Assembly: GCA_013397865.1 (NCBI GenBank)
Contig: VZTI01003153.1
Coordinates: forward strand, 571,894 to 635,893
Source: Struthidea cinerea
Lineage: Eukaryota; Chordata; Aves; Passeriformes; Corcoracidae
Reading direction: 5' to 3'
Length of the DNA stretch: 64,000 nt
Shown: one piece after another, positions 1 to 11,400 of the stretch
How positions within the stretch are numbered: position 1 is the stretch's first letter
Layout: each line of letters starts with the position of its first letter
Notes under the pieces: generated by a model
What the model was told of the DNA's origin: nothing
Seen by the model: only the letters and a program-made list of their open reading frames with translations
Databases searched by the model: none
Program-made: the position numbers and the translations under genes

Positions 1-2373
1 GGGGGGACCTGACATTGAGGGGGTAGAGAGAGGGGGACTCCGGAGAGGGGTCTCTGGGAGAGAGAGCAGCCTCAGGGACATGGTGTGAGGGTGTCACAGT
101 CCTGTGACACAGGACCACCAGTGCCACTGGCTGCTCCTCCCTCAGCAGGGGCTGCCAGGAGGACGCAGCATTCCAGGTTACAGGGAGACGGCTGTATTGC
201 CGTGCCGTGAAGCAGAGCTCTCCCTCACATAGCTGGGGAACTTTCCTTTTTTTAAAGAACTCTTCGGTAAAGAAAACCTTTTATGTTCAGTGGCTGTTTC
301 CCCCGCCAAACCACGTCCAAGCCTTTCCGCGGGTTTGCTGCGGCTCAGCCATCGCTCCATCTAGTGGGAATCTGCTGCACGGAGATGTGAGACACGAGGG
401 GTGGGACACAGGGAAGGCTCCAGGACAGTCACCGCTGCTGCTGGGAGCGAAGGGAGCAGCCAGGCCCCGACCTCCTCTTCTGCTGTGACACCCGCAGAGG
501 ATCTGGGCAGGAGGGAGGATCTCACCAGAGCTGGCAAAAACAAAGCACGGATGGGGATTTTGTGACTCACGTGGCCCTGAATGTCTGCACAAAACCACTG
601 AACTCGAGGAGCGAGTGCTCCTGGTCCACCCCAATGCAGGCGAACCGTGAACCTCGATGGAGCTCAAGCGAGGATTTGAGTGCAGAATTCTCCACCTTCC
701 ACTGCTCCATTCTACACCTTCCCTCTCCTCCCGTTCTGGGGATGCACCTCCCTGCTAACTTTGTCCCTTAATTTTCAAATTTCCTTTGATTCTTGTTAAA
801 AAACATACCAGATTAGATCTGAAAGTAAGTCTTCAAGCCCAGAATCACTGGCTGCTCTGTAACTCCCCCACCATACTGGTAGTCAAACAAACAGGTTAAA
901 GATAAGTTTAGCCACAGAACCAGAAAAAACTGCCTATTCCCCTAAAGATAAAAGAGAAAACTGGGAGGTATCATACGCAAGAGAAAGAGAGGAACGCCAG
1001 CATGGGTTGTTACATTTTTAGCTAAACAAGGCTTATGCAATGCTCTCTGCAGGTGCAGGTGTTAATTTTCCTGCCTGTCCTCTCTCTTCAACCCCTGAAA
1101 GTCCCTATCCACTGCTCAGTGTTAGCAGAGATAACAGGCCCAAAAATACCGAGCTCTAAGAGAAAACAGGTGCCTGCATTGAATGATAACCTTAAATATC
1201 CTCATGGAAAGTCAGTGACTTTCCTGCATATCTGTGAAGTTGCACAGGAGAAAGTCCCCAGGAAGAAAGTGGTGTTTGTTCTTCTGTCCTGGAATCCATT
1301 TCTTTCTCATGGAGTGTGGAGAGAGATGAGATGAGATGAGATTAGCTTTTACCTGGCTCTGTACCATCACTGCAGTTTTAAATAGGAAAGGGAAAGTCAG
1401 AAGAGTAAATCAAATTCATGGACACAAATTCCCGTTGGTGTAGGACTGGCATTGCTGCTTTGGTTCATAAACTCCCCACATTCCAGGCCTCACACAGAAC
1501 CACGAGCTGCTGCTTCACAGTCAGACTAAGCCCAGGATTAGCATAAAAGGCCCAAATTCGGCAACAGAGCTCTCGTGGTACGAGCACCCTGGCACGAGGC
1601 TGGTGCTGGTGTTTCAGAGCAGTTTCTAACCTCGGGATGCCGCAGTGCTGTGGGAGAGGAGCTGCCTGGGGACAGCAGAAGGGACTGAGCCTGCCAGAGC
1701 TGTCTGCTCTCTGTGATTGCTGCACACAAGACCTCCCTCCAGGAGCACAGTGGTGAAGAGAGTCCCACCCCAGCCCACCACGGGAAGCACTGGGAGCTTG
1801 GTGTGACCGCCAGGACAACTCACAGAGGGGCACTGGTGGGGGGACACCTTGGCTGAGGTTTGAGCAGGGATGTGCAGAGGAATGGGGATGGGATCAGATC
1901 CCCAGGGTGCAGCCCCACACTCACAGCCTCACAGGCAGCTCTCAGGAGGCTGCTCAGCCACCTAAACTCAAGGCTCAGGAGTTCAGTGGGGACCCTCTCC
2001 CCAGACACATCTGCTTCTCCAAGCGCTGCCCCAACAAAATCCTAACTGGGAACAACATCAGTCAGTAGAGGCATCAGCAGGACTTTTTTTTTTGCAGCCT
2101 TAAAAGTGGCCTGGGCTGTTGTGGTTCACAACAGAGAAACGCCTCATGCTGCCCAAGTTCCCTTGGGGTGAGCAAAGTGAGGACAAGATGCCCTTTCTTA
2201 CAGGGTGGGTGGGCAGAGGTGTCCCTCCTGCATGCCAGTGGCAGCTCCACACCTCAGTTCTCTCTTGGAAAGGAAATCCCTGGAAATAAACCACTGGAAG
2301 CTGTGGCAGCATTGGGGCAGGAAAACAGCAATTTTCCTAATATTTAAAAGAGGAAAAATCAAGCATCCTCCCT
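1..2373. other. Intergenic, no gene seen
   Basis: Downstream flank of PAXIP1. Moderately GC-rich, with a short GAGATGAGAT-type run near 1319-1341 and a G-rich start. The open frames here are short, unrelated to any family I recognise, and overlap on opposite strands. Confidence 0.6.
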
Positions 2374-2922
2374 TGTATCAGCAATAGTGTGACCAGCAGG
2401 ACCAGGGCAGTGACGGTCCCCCCTGTATTCACCACTGGTGACACCACACCTCAAATCCTGTGTTCAGTTTTGGGCCCTCACTACAAGAAAGACACTGAGG
2501 CAACGGAGGTGGTGAAGGGTCTGGAGCACAACTCTTATGGGGAGAGGCTGACGGGGCTGGGGGTGTTCAGCCTGGAGATAAGGAGCTCGGGGGGACCTTA
2601 TCACTCTCTAAAACCACCTGAAAGGAGGCTGTAGCCAGGTAGGGATCAGTCTCTTCTCCCAAGCAGCAAGCCATAGGACGAGACAAAATGGCCTCAAGCT
2701 GTGCCAAGGGAAGTTTAGATTGGATATTAGGGAAACTTCCTTCACCGAAAGGGCTGCCAAGCCCTGGAACAGGCTGCCCAGGGCAGTGGTGGAGTCACCA
2801 TCCCTGGAGGTGCTTAAAAGGCCCGTAGATGTGTCACTGAGGGACATTGCTGAGCGGTGGGCTGGGGGTAAGGCTTGGACCCGGAGATCCCGAGGGTCTT
2901 TTCCAAGCGGAGCGATCCCGGA
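2374..2922 (+). mobile_element. CR1 LINE 3' end, 5'-truncated
   Basis: The plus strand reads the familiar avian CR1 tail: AATAGTGTGACCAGCAGGAC, then GGGCCCTCACTACAAGAAAG, CTGGAGCACAACTCTTATGG, TTTAGATTGGATATTAGGGA, TTCACCGAAAGGGCTGCCAA, GGAACAGGCTGCCCAGGGCA, and finally GGGTCTTTTCCAAGCGGAGC, a decayed form of the CR1 terminus. A short internal segment is missing around 2500. It is a dead fragment with no reverse-transcriptase region. Its 3' end leads, after about 65 bp, into the GGACAC hexamer array. Confidence 0.93.
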
Positions 2923-2988
2923 CGCGCGCGGTGCCCGCAGTGGCGCGGGGCGGGCGGCAGAGGGCGGCAGAGGCCGCGCTGAGAGCGG

Positions 2989-3134
2989 GGACAGCGACAC
3001 GGACACGGACACGGACACGGACACGGACACGGACAGGGACAGGGACACGGACACGGACAGGGACACGGACACGGACACGGACACAGACACGGACACGGAC
3101 ACGGACAGCGACAGCGACACGGACACGGGCACGG

Positions 3135-3168
<34 letters not shown>

Positions 3169-3306
3169 CGACAGGGACACGGACACGGACACGGACACGG
3201 ACACGGACACGGACACCGACAGCGACAGGGACACGGACACGGACACGGACCCGGACACGGGCACGGACTCGGACACGGACTCGGACATGGGCACGGGCAC
3301 GGACAC
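2989..3306 (+). repeat. GGACAC hexamer tandem array, 53 units
   Basis: Fifty-three consecutive 6-bp units fill 318 bp without any insertion or deletion. About 30 are exactly GGACAC. The rest are point variants: GGACAG, CGACAG, CGACAC, GGGCAC, GGACTC, GGACCC, GGACAT, AGACAC. Because the unit length is a multiple of three and has no stop codon on either strand, long open frames (Asp-Thr, Ser-Val, Arg-Thr, Cys-Pro, Val-Arg repeats) run through it on both strands. These are not taken as genes. Confidence 0.97.
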
Positions 3307-6300
3307 CGCGGGAACTCCGGGATCCGCCGTGTCCCTGCCGGCACGCGCTGTCCCCGGGACACGCCGCGCTCCGGCCGTACCGAACAGCTGGCCAGGACCT
3401 TGTCACCGCCCGGTTTTTTTCTCCCTTCTCGCCCCGCAGCCGCTGTTTCGGGATCGGGTGTTGGGGATGCGCGCCCTGGAGGGCACCGGGACTGCGGGCG
3501 CGGAGGGCGAGCGCTGGGAGCAGGAGGGACAGCGGGTGCAGCCGGTTGTCGCTGTGACACATCCCGGCTCAAAACTCCCCACAGAGACATAAACCCTGCA
3601 CTTCCACCTCTTTCTTTCCTGTCACACGCTGTTACGTGTTACAGAAGTACTGCACGGGAATTCCAGGAGCCAGGCTCTGGGCTGCTGTGCCCCCCTTGTG
3701 CTGCTGGCCTTAGTTCTTCAGGGACCCACAACGACCCTTGCCTTTCCAGCCCAGATGCTGTGGGTCACCCTTTGTGAGGGATCTGGTCCAGGGTTCAGCT
3801 CAGTGCTGGGATTTGCTGCCCTTACTGCACAGCACTGTCTTTTTGAGTCCTGATATCCAAACTGATTTCCTATATCTGTGACTCTTTCAATCTCCTCTCA
3901 TAAAGTAAAAAGTAGAAACATTTCAGTCAAGGGAGGGGGAACAAACGAAGAGACTTTCACAGGTGTCTGTGGTTGAAACTCCAAAGGCAATGGGGTGCTG
4001 AGCACAAATCCGGGTATCCCCTCCAATTACATTTTCATGGAGGTGATCACATACCTCAGTGACCATTGCAATGAAAAACTGTTGAGTTAATAATTCCTTT
4101 TACTGTTACCTTTCTTCCCAAGAAACAGGTTTGAATTACATGTTGGAGTCACTGTTTAACCCAGCTCCATTTGCCTGATCAGTGCTGGTTTTGGAGTGGA
4201 TCCTTTTCTCCTGTAGGGAATCAGGGAATCACTTCCAGCAGCCTCTGTGCACTTCCTGGCTCATCAGAGTGATCCCAGCTGCACCACATCCACTGTTACA
4301 GCCTATACTCTGAGTAATAAACAACTGCTTCAGTTAATAAAAAACAATTCTGGATGACTCTGAAAACTGAAGAGCCCCTCCTTTCTACCGACAGGAGAAC
4401 TAATAAGGGACAAGATACTTGCAGGCAGTATTTTTCATTTTCTTCTGTAAGTTGAAGTGTACAATCAGTTTTTTAATTCGTTTTCATAAGAAGTCAGATG
4501 AGACTGGATTCAGATTGCCAGAAGTTTTGGGGAACCCAAACTGTCTCCGAATCCCGAATAAAAGCAAATCATTGCAGTGACCCAGATGCTGCTGTCCCTC
4601 AGAGGTGCAGGGATCACTTAGAGACTCCAGATGTGAAGTGATGCTCTGCAAAGATGCTCCTCTTCCTAGACAGGATGAATCCACAACTTTCTGAAGCCAC
4701 AAGTGCCAGCTGTTTCCACCAGTCCTGGAATGATTCCTTCATTGTGATGCTCATTCTCATGAAAGTTGATCTTGTTTGAGTAAGCCTAATTCATGGCATT
4801 AGCTACAAGTTGCAACTCCCTTTATATTCATTTTCTACCCTCCCATTTTCATTTCATGGATATATTTTGTTAGGAGATGCTGTTCTTGTGGCTCTCAGCA
4901 TCCTCACAGCTACAAAACTGCTTCTTGAAGCTGAATTCCTTAAAGTTATGAAAACTCAGTTTAAGGAAACCATGATGTGACCTGAAGCATCTTCATAAAA
5001 GACTAAGAGCAATCTGTGAAGCACATCAGCAGTACATTTGTGTGGGTAAAATTACATACAAATGTGTTTTTAATGTTTTATTCATAGCCGCATCGCACTG
5101 ATAAATTATAGGGTACAAACTGTGTGACAAGACGTAATTAGGAGCACTATTTATTTTAATTAAGGTGTATTATTAGATATGGTATTCCCGATCCCCAGAG
5201 GTGCAGCAATAGCTCTCTGAAGGGATGTATGCAAAACACCCTCTCATCATACAAGAAATCTGCTTCACGTGCTGTAATTCCTGTGCAAAACGTACTCGCA
5301 GAGGAAAACAACTACCTCTTGTGAGAGCTCAGGAAATCCTGCTTTGCTGGTGAACATGAGAAATGGAGTTTCAAGGGCAGAGTATTGCTGCAACTCAGGG
5401 AGTGAACAAGTGGCAGGAGAGACTCTCAGCTTCTGACATAACCCATATTGATGGTGACAAAGTTTTGCTGCTTGGTGTTGTGGGGACATCCCTTGCTGGC
5501 TGCAGATGTTTTGTCTGGGCTGGCATCAGGCATCCCTTCGGATGGATGTTCCCTGTAGATGAACAGGTGAGTTTTCCAGTGTTTCTTTCCCAGGCTGAGA
5601 GGACTCAGTTGTATCTGCTCGTCTCTTACAGGTGTCAGACAGAACTTCTGCCCGACACAGGCTGAGCTCAGAGCTGCCACCTGGGCACAGCAGACACTCT
5701 GGATGGTGTTTTTGTTCCCTGTTGCTGAACAGGTAAAGAAGCAGGTAAAGGAAAAACTTCGCACTCCAAAGTCTACCCAGCCAAACACGTCTGGCTTTCT
5801 GCCTGCCCTGGGTTCTGCTCCCTGCATCCTTGGCTGGATTGCAGCAGCATCCCTCGGGTTGGCAGCTGCAGCCCTGCCCTCACCCTGGCCCCAGCTGCCT
5901 CCCAGTGCCCAGGCTGCTCCTGGGACAAGGAACCACCCAGCACAAGGCACGTCCTCAGGCAACACCACTTTCATATGAAATGATACCAGCTTAGGTAAAA
6001 CATCGTTTACAGGGAGAGGGAATAGCTAAAAATGGAGCAGTGACACCAAATGCTGAACTGGGACGATCTTTCTCCCCTCAACATAGATTGATACATCCGT
6101 ATCTAGAAATCCTAAAGCCACAAAATGGATCTTGGAAGCAGGGATTGAGAGGAGCCTGCCACTGGGCGAACAGGGTGGATCAGGATCCTGACAGGCAGCA
6201 CCCTACTGCTGTTTCTGCAGAAGAGCTGGGTCTCACCACCCTGGTTTTGCCCCATGATCAGTTGACTTTGAGATGTCACACTGGGATGATGAGACTTCTC

Positions 6301-8104
6301 CTGGAGTGGCCAAGGACTTGGGGTTTTTTAACAATATTTCAAACAGCCTGTCATTTTAAGCCACTTTGGGAAAGTTGCAGGAGTTAATCACCATTTTCAT
6401 GAGTGGAAAAAAGATGACAAGAACTATCTCTAGAGAAAGTTTCCATCCCTGAAGGCCAGAAACACTGATTCTGTCTCTTTGCAAGAAACATCAGAAGGAA
6501 GGATATCTCTGAATTTTAATGCATGCTTCTGCATGTGATTAAGCCCCTGTGAGAAGATGGCAGCAGTGCTGCTGTCTGCATGGACCACTGGAAATTCGTG
6601 TTGGCAGGGGAATGAGAGGGCAAACAAAGGTCAGAGCAATATCCAGGATGTCCTTTACCACATCTGCTTTGCTCCCAGCATTGCCTGACCTCCACTCTGA
6701 ATTCTTGTAGCAACACGGCCAGTGCAACTCCACCCCAGCACTGCTGCTCCAGCCCCTTTGCTGTGATTTTTGGGGTTGATTTATGAGTGGGGAAGAAGGA
6801 GCTGCCAAAAGCAGCCATCGAGTCATCATCTTTGTTCCACTCTCATGTCTACAGTTACTGTTTTCTTACAAATGTGGGTACTGAGGGGCCAGGCTGACCA
6901 GCCTAGCGTGAAGGCTCCCCACACCAGACACTCGATCTTGTATTATCTTTGCTCCCTCACCTTTAAAAGCTGATCTGATTAATTAGACTCAAAAACCACA
7001 GGTATCTGCCAGGTGGGTGCTGGTGCCTGGGAGGGAGCCTCGGCTGGATGCAGGTCGAGGCAAGGGGATCTGTGGAGTCATTCTGGAGTGAAATAAACAG
7101 CAAAAGAGGGTGGCTGAGCTGCACTCCAGGCATGCAGCCACAGCCCAGCCTGGGCAGTGTCTGATTGTGTGAGAGGCTGCAAAGGGTTGGCAACAAACAG
7201 AGTCAGGGCACAGGCAGATGGGAGCAGGGATTCATCCCTTGGGCCATCTGAAGGTAAGGATTAGGCCTAAAGAAAAGTGTTCTGGTAAATAGGAATAATT
7301 TTCTGTGTTATGCTGACAACATGTCTACTCCAACTTTCAGCTCATTCCACTTTTATTAACACTAAACCAGGGGTAAATACGTGCAAGTAGCTTTCACAAA
7401 GTGTCACCAAGAATATTGAGGTCAGAGCTGTAAAGTGTGAGCATCTGTCCCTGCTTTTACCCCGAGGGTGTCTCTAGGGCAAGGGGAATCCCACAGATCC
7501 GTGACAGGAGGCTGCTCCTCAGCTCCCCATCTCCCACACCTCTGGTGGGAGCACGTGGCCTTCCCTGGCTCCATCTCCTCCTCTAACAAAGAGACCAAAA
7601 TCAATCGTATTGGAAAAGGGAAGTCGAGTGAAGGCAGTCCATGTGCTGCTTATTAAACAGAGAGGAAAGGCTTTTCACGGCCACCTACGCAGATGCACAC
7701 ATCCGCAATTATCTTTATAAATTCTAAATCAAAGCAAATTAGCAGCCTAGTGCCAAGCAATAAACATGATTTGATTAGGTATTCCATACCCAGGAAACAA
7801 CAGGATTTTATTTTTTTTTAAGCACTCAATTACCATCACGACCCTGCGTTCTGTGTGTTGCGAAGAGCTCACTGCCCTGTGTGACAGCTCATTTCACAGG
7901 GGCAGATTTCACAGCTCTCCTTTCACCCTGGAACACTGAGTAGATGCTGAGATCACAAGAGCTGGCAGCTCTGCAGCTCACTGTGCCTTGGGTGGCACTG
8001 CCATTGTCAGCTCCAGCTCCTGGAGTCACCAAGGGCAAGGTCCTGTTCCTGAGCCAGGGAAACCCACAGAACCAATACAGAACCAATGAAGGGATTGAGA
8101 GCAG
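3307..8104. other. Intergenic, no gene seen
   Basis: GC-rich up to about 3560, bordering the hexamer array, then ordinary mixed composition. The longest frame, 5974-5426 on the minus strand (182 codons), has no recognisable domain, signal peptide or splice context and lies in a GC-rich patch, where chance frames are common. Confidence 0.6.
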
Positions 8105-8487
8105 TCCTGCCAAGGACCTGGGGACAGGGGGGGTTGAAAAATTGGACATGATCTTGCAGTGTGCACTGGCAGCCCAGAAAGTCAACATATCCTGGGCTGC
8201 ATCACAAGCAGCACGGCCAGCACGTTGAGGGAGGGGATTCTCCCTCTCTACTCTGTCCTCATGAGATCCCTCCTGTGTGATGCATCCAGCTCTGGGGCTC
8301 CCAGACAAGATCTGGAGCTGTTGAGGATCTCCCGTGAAGAGCTGAAGAAACTTTTTGCGCTGAGGGCAGTGAGGCCCTGGAACAAATTGTCTAGAGAAGC
8401 AGCGGATGCCCCATCCCTGGGAGCGTTGGATGTGGTTTGGAGCAACCTGGTTCCTTCCAACTCAAACCGTTCTATGATTCTAAAATT
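8105..8487 (+). mobile_element. CR1 LINE fragment with internal deletions
   Basis: Plus-strand matches to the CR1 3' region: CTTGCAGTGTGCACTGGCAG, ATATCCTGGGCTGCATCACA, GATTCTCCCTCTCTACTCTG, CAGCTCTGGGGCTCCCAGAC, GCGGATGCCCCATCCCTGGG, TTGGAGCAACCTGGTTCCTT and the terminal CCGTTCTATGATTCT. Blocks normally lying between these are missing, so it is an old, deleted copy. Confidence 0.88.
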
Positions 8488-11400
8488 TTGTGATTCACAA
8501 AATCCTTAGTTCTCCATTCCTTATTTGAAAACATGTTTCGATACCTGTGGCTGATGAGAAAACTTGAAAATATGCTTAAAGCTCAAGCCCTCCAAAATTA
8601 GATGGCAAAAATATGTTTTAAATGTCCTAAATCTCAAATCACACTGGACCCCAAGCTCTCTGGGGTGGCAATAGCAAGTGCTGGTGCTCACATCACTCAA
8701 CTGAAACATGATTCCAGAGGTCCTTGCACAGACAACCCCTCCTCCGTGGTGCTGCCGGATCAACAGAGAGGACAAAGGGTCCAGAGGAACTTTTCTGTGA
8801 CTTTCTCCATCAATAAGGTCATGGGTTTGTGCTCAAAAGCTGTATAGCAGCTGAAATCAAACATGAGAGACAAGGATGTCCATTTGGGAGACTCAGCACA
8901 CAAATGTCTTAACAGTTCAATATGCAGCATTAGATAAATGCTTAATGCTCATCAGCATTAAATAAATACATTCTTACAGAAGGGACACTTGTGTCGAGCA
9001 AACATCACACACTTAAAGTTGTTGTGATGGTGGATATTTAAACAGTAAATCTGTTACAAAGCTGTCTGTAGAGGGCTTGCTTCTCACCAGCTTTCAATTC
9101 ACTCCAAAAATGATGCAGGAGGTGAACATCGGGAACACTGGGTTCTGCCAGGCTGCAGAGCCCAAGAAAATCAACAAACAAAACAAACCAGCATTAAAAG
9201 ACTCATTACAGCCATGCCAGAGCAATTCCATGACACAATCCAGTCCCTCCAGGCACTTTTTTTCCTTGATGTCCTAAAGAAAAACCCTCTTGTGCTCAGT
9301 GCTGCCTTTAGCACTGTTAGGTCACACTTGTGCATGAGGAGCACCAAGCCCAACAAGGTGAGCACAGCTGGGAGGAGAGGAGGGGTGTAGGTGACAGATG
9401 TTGCTGCAGTTCCCATCCTCATTCCAGAAGGGAGCATCCCTGCCCTTGCCAGGACCACAAAGCACAAATGATCCTTTTTTCCTTATTAGAAGCCACAGGA
9501 TCCTGAGACTGCAGCCCATTTTGCTGAGAAAGAAGCACTCTGGTGTGATACGTACTTGGTGACACCCTCTTGCCTCTGCTTATTGCACCTGTTTTTAAAA
9601 GGGTCCTTTAATGCCTGTTTGTGCAGGAGGAGCTGCAAGTAATGACTGTGATGGAAACCTCTGCCACGTGTGTGTTAACTGCTACATTATCCCTCCCAGA
9701 ACCTGCAGTTGTGGGGGACACAGGTGTCCTTTTCAGACTCCAGGAATGTGTTTGGAAAAGGAACAGGTGGCAAGCACTCATTCAGGACTTGCAGAACAGC
9801 ACACAGCAACAGGCCACACTGGTAAGGCTGTTACTTCCCTCGTCCTTTCTTCTGTATTTCCTTCTATGCAGACACAATCGCTGGCACTGTCAGACTGATT
9901 CCCTGTCACACTAAAGCAGTTGCATGTCCTGCACATTTTACAGGCAGAAGTGGGGCAGCTGTCAGTCTTTTCTAAGTTACGAGGGTGAGTTTTCATCCTT
10001 GCTGAAACTGGGACTTGCTGCAGACTGGCAGAGCATGGAATTGCAAGAGAAGTCAGCAGCAAAACGAGAAGTCAGCAGCAAAACGAAAAGTCAGCAGCAA
10101 AACAAGAAGTCTGGCTCTGTGCATTTGCAGCCACAAAACACACAATTTGGAAGAAAATTGCCATGGTGGGCAAAAATTAATCGGGAGTAGTGAGTGGAGT
10201 TAATGCAGGAGGCCGGGAGCAGGTGGCTGTGGCTCTGTCCGGGTTGTTCGTTGTCAGGCTGTGTCTGCTACCGGGGTAACCAGTGGCTCTGGTGCTTTAG
10301 GGTGGGTGTAAGTTTGGTGATAATCACAAGAGGTCAGTACAGCTCCTCCCATGTTTTCATGTTAAACACGTGTTTTCATTCCCCAGGGAAAATCCATTCC
10401 CTGGACTTTCTTCCCTGGATTCAGCAGTTAAAGGGCAAAACCCAGGGAGTGCAACTCAGCTTTTGCTGATGTATTAAACTCTCTCCGTATGGCACAAAGG
10501 GGTACTATTGCTTTCCTAAAAATCCAGGGAGCTGTACTCACCACAGCAAAGCAAATCAATCTTTCCACAGAAAGAAGTAAAGCAAAGCAGCATTGGCTGC
10601 AACAGCTCTTTCAGCCTCCTTTGTCATTTCCAAATTTGAAGAGCAGAGAAGCCCAGGAATCATGTGTTTTCCACTATGAAATATAACCCAGTGCCAGGTG
10701 GTGTTTGGTATGGTCATTTCCCAAAGGAGAATAAATTGATTTAAATCTTTATAGGTAGAAAAATAGCTGTTTCTGCCCTTATATTTCCCATGCTGAGCTT
10801 AAAAATTTTATAGGATGGTGCTATCAAACCTGTAATTTTTCTGACAGTCCTTTGAAGGACATACTTCTCCTTCCACTTCTGCCCCTCTTTTTTCTTACCC
10901 TTTAGAGGACGCTTAGGACAGAAACTTCACCTGTGCTCAGTAAGGGCTCCATGGCTGTTTGCAGCTTCTGCGTGAAGGGAGGGTGATGAATTTCTAGAGG
11001 TCTGTGTAACTGAAGGGTAAACAATTTATAATATCAGTTAGATCACCTAAATAAATGACTGAACTACCCTGAAGTGCTGCATGATGTGCTCGTGATGCTG
11101 CTAAGAGGTGCCACAAGGAGGACGTGGTAAGTTAGCACTTATGCTAGGTGTGGTGCTTGAGGAGAAAATAAACTTCGAAAGGTTCTCTCCTTGTTTGTTC
11201 AGAGTTTGGATGAACTGCAAGACTTCTGCAGTGTTCCAGCAGTTACGAAGCGTTGCTGCTGCAAAATTGGAAATGAGAATTCCCATTTCAGTTTCTCCAC
11301 ACTGAACACGTTTGATTATAGTGGTTTTGTTTCTGTTTTGTTTTCTCAGTTAGTTTCCTATCATTTACTTTATTATTTGATGCTTTAATAATTAATTTTG

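Noticed and set aside
5426..5974. Minus-strand frame of 182 codons, the longest outside PAXIP1 and the hexamer array
   Set aside because: No recognisable domain or conserved motif; Ala/Gly-rich composition follows local GC content, and there is no flanking splice or promoter evidence.
9171..9467. Minus-strand hydrophobic frame of 98 codons
   Set aside because: Membrane-like runs are visible, but no family match, and the frame overlaps another of similar length; likely chance.
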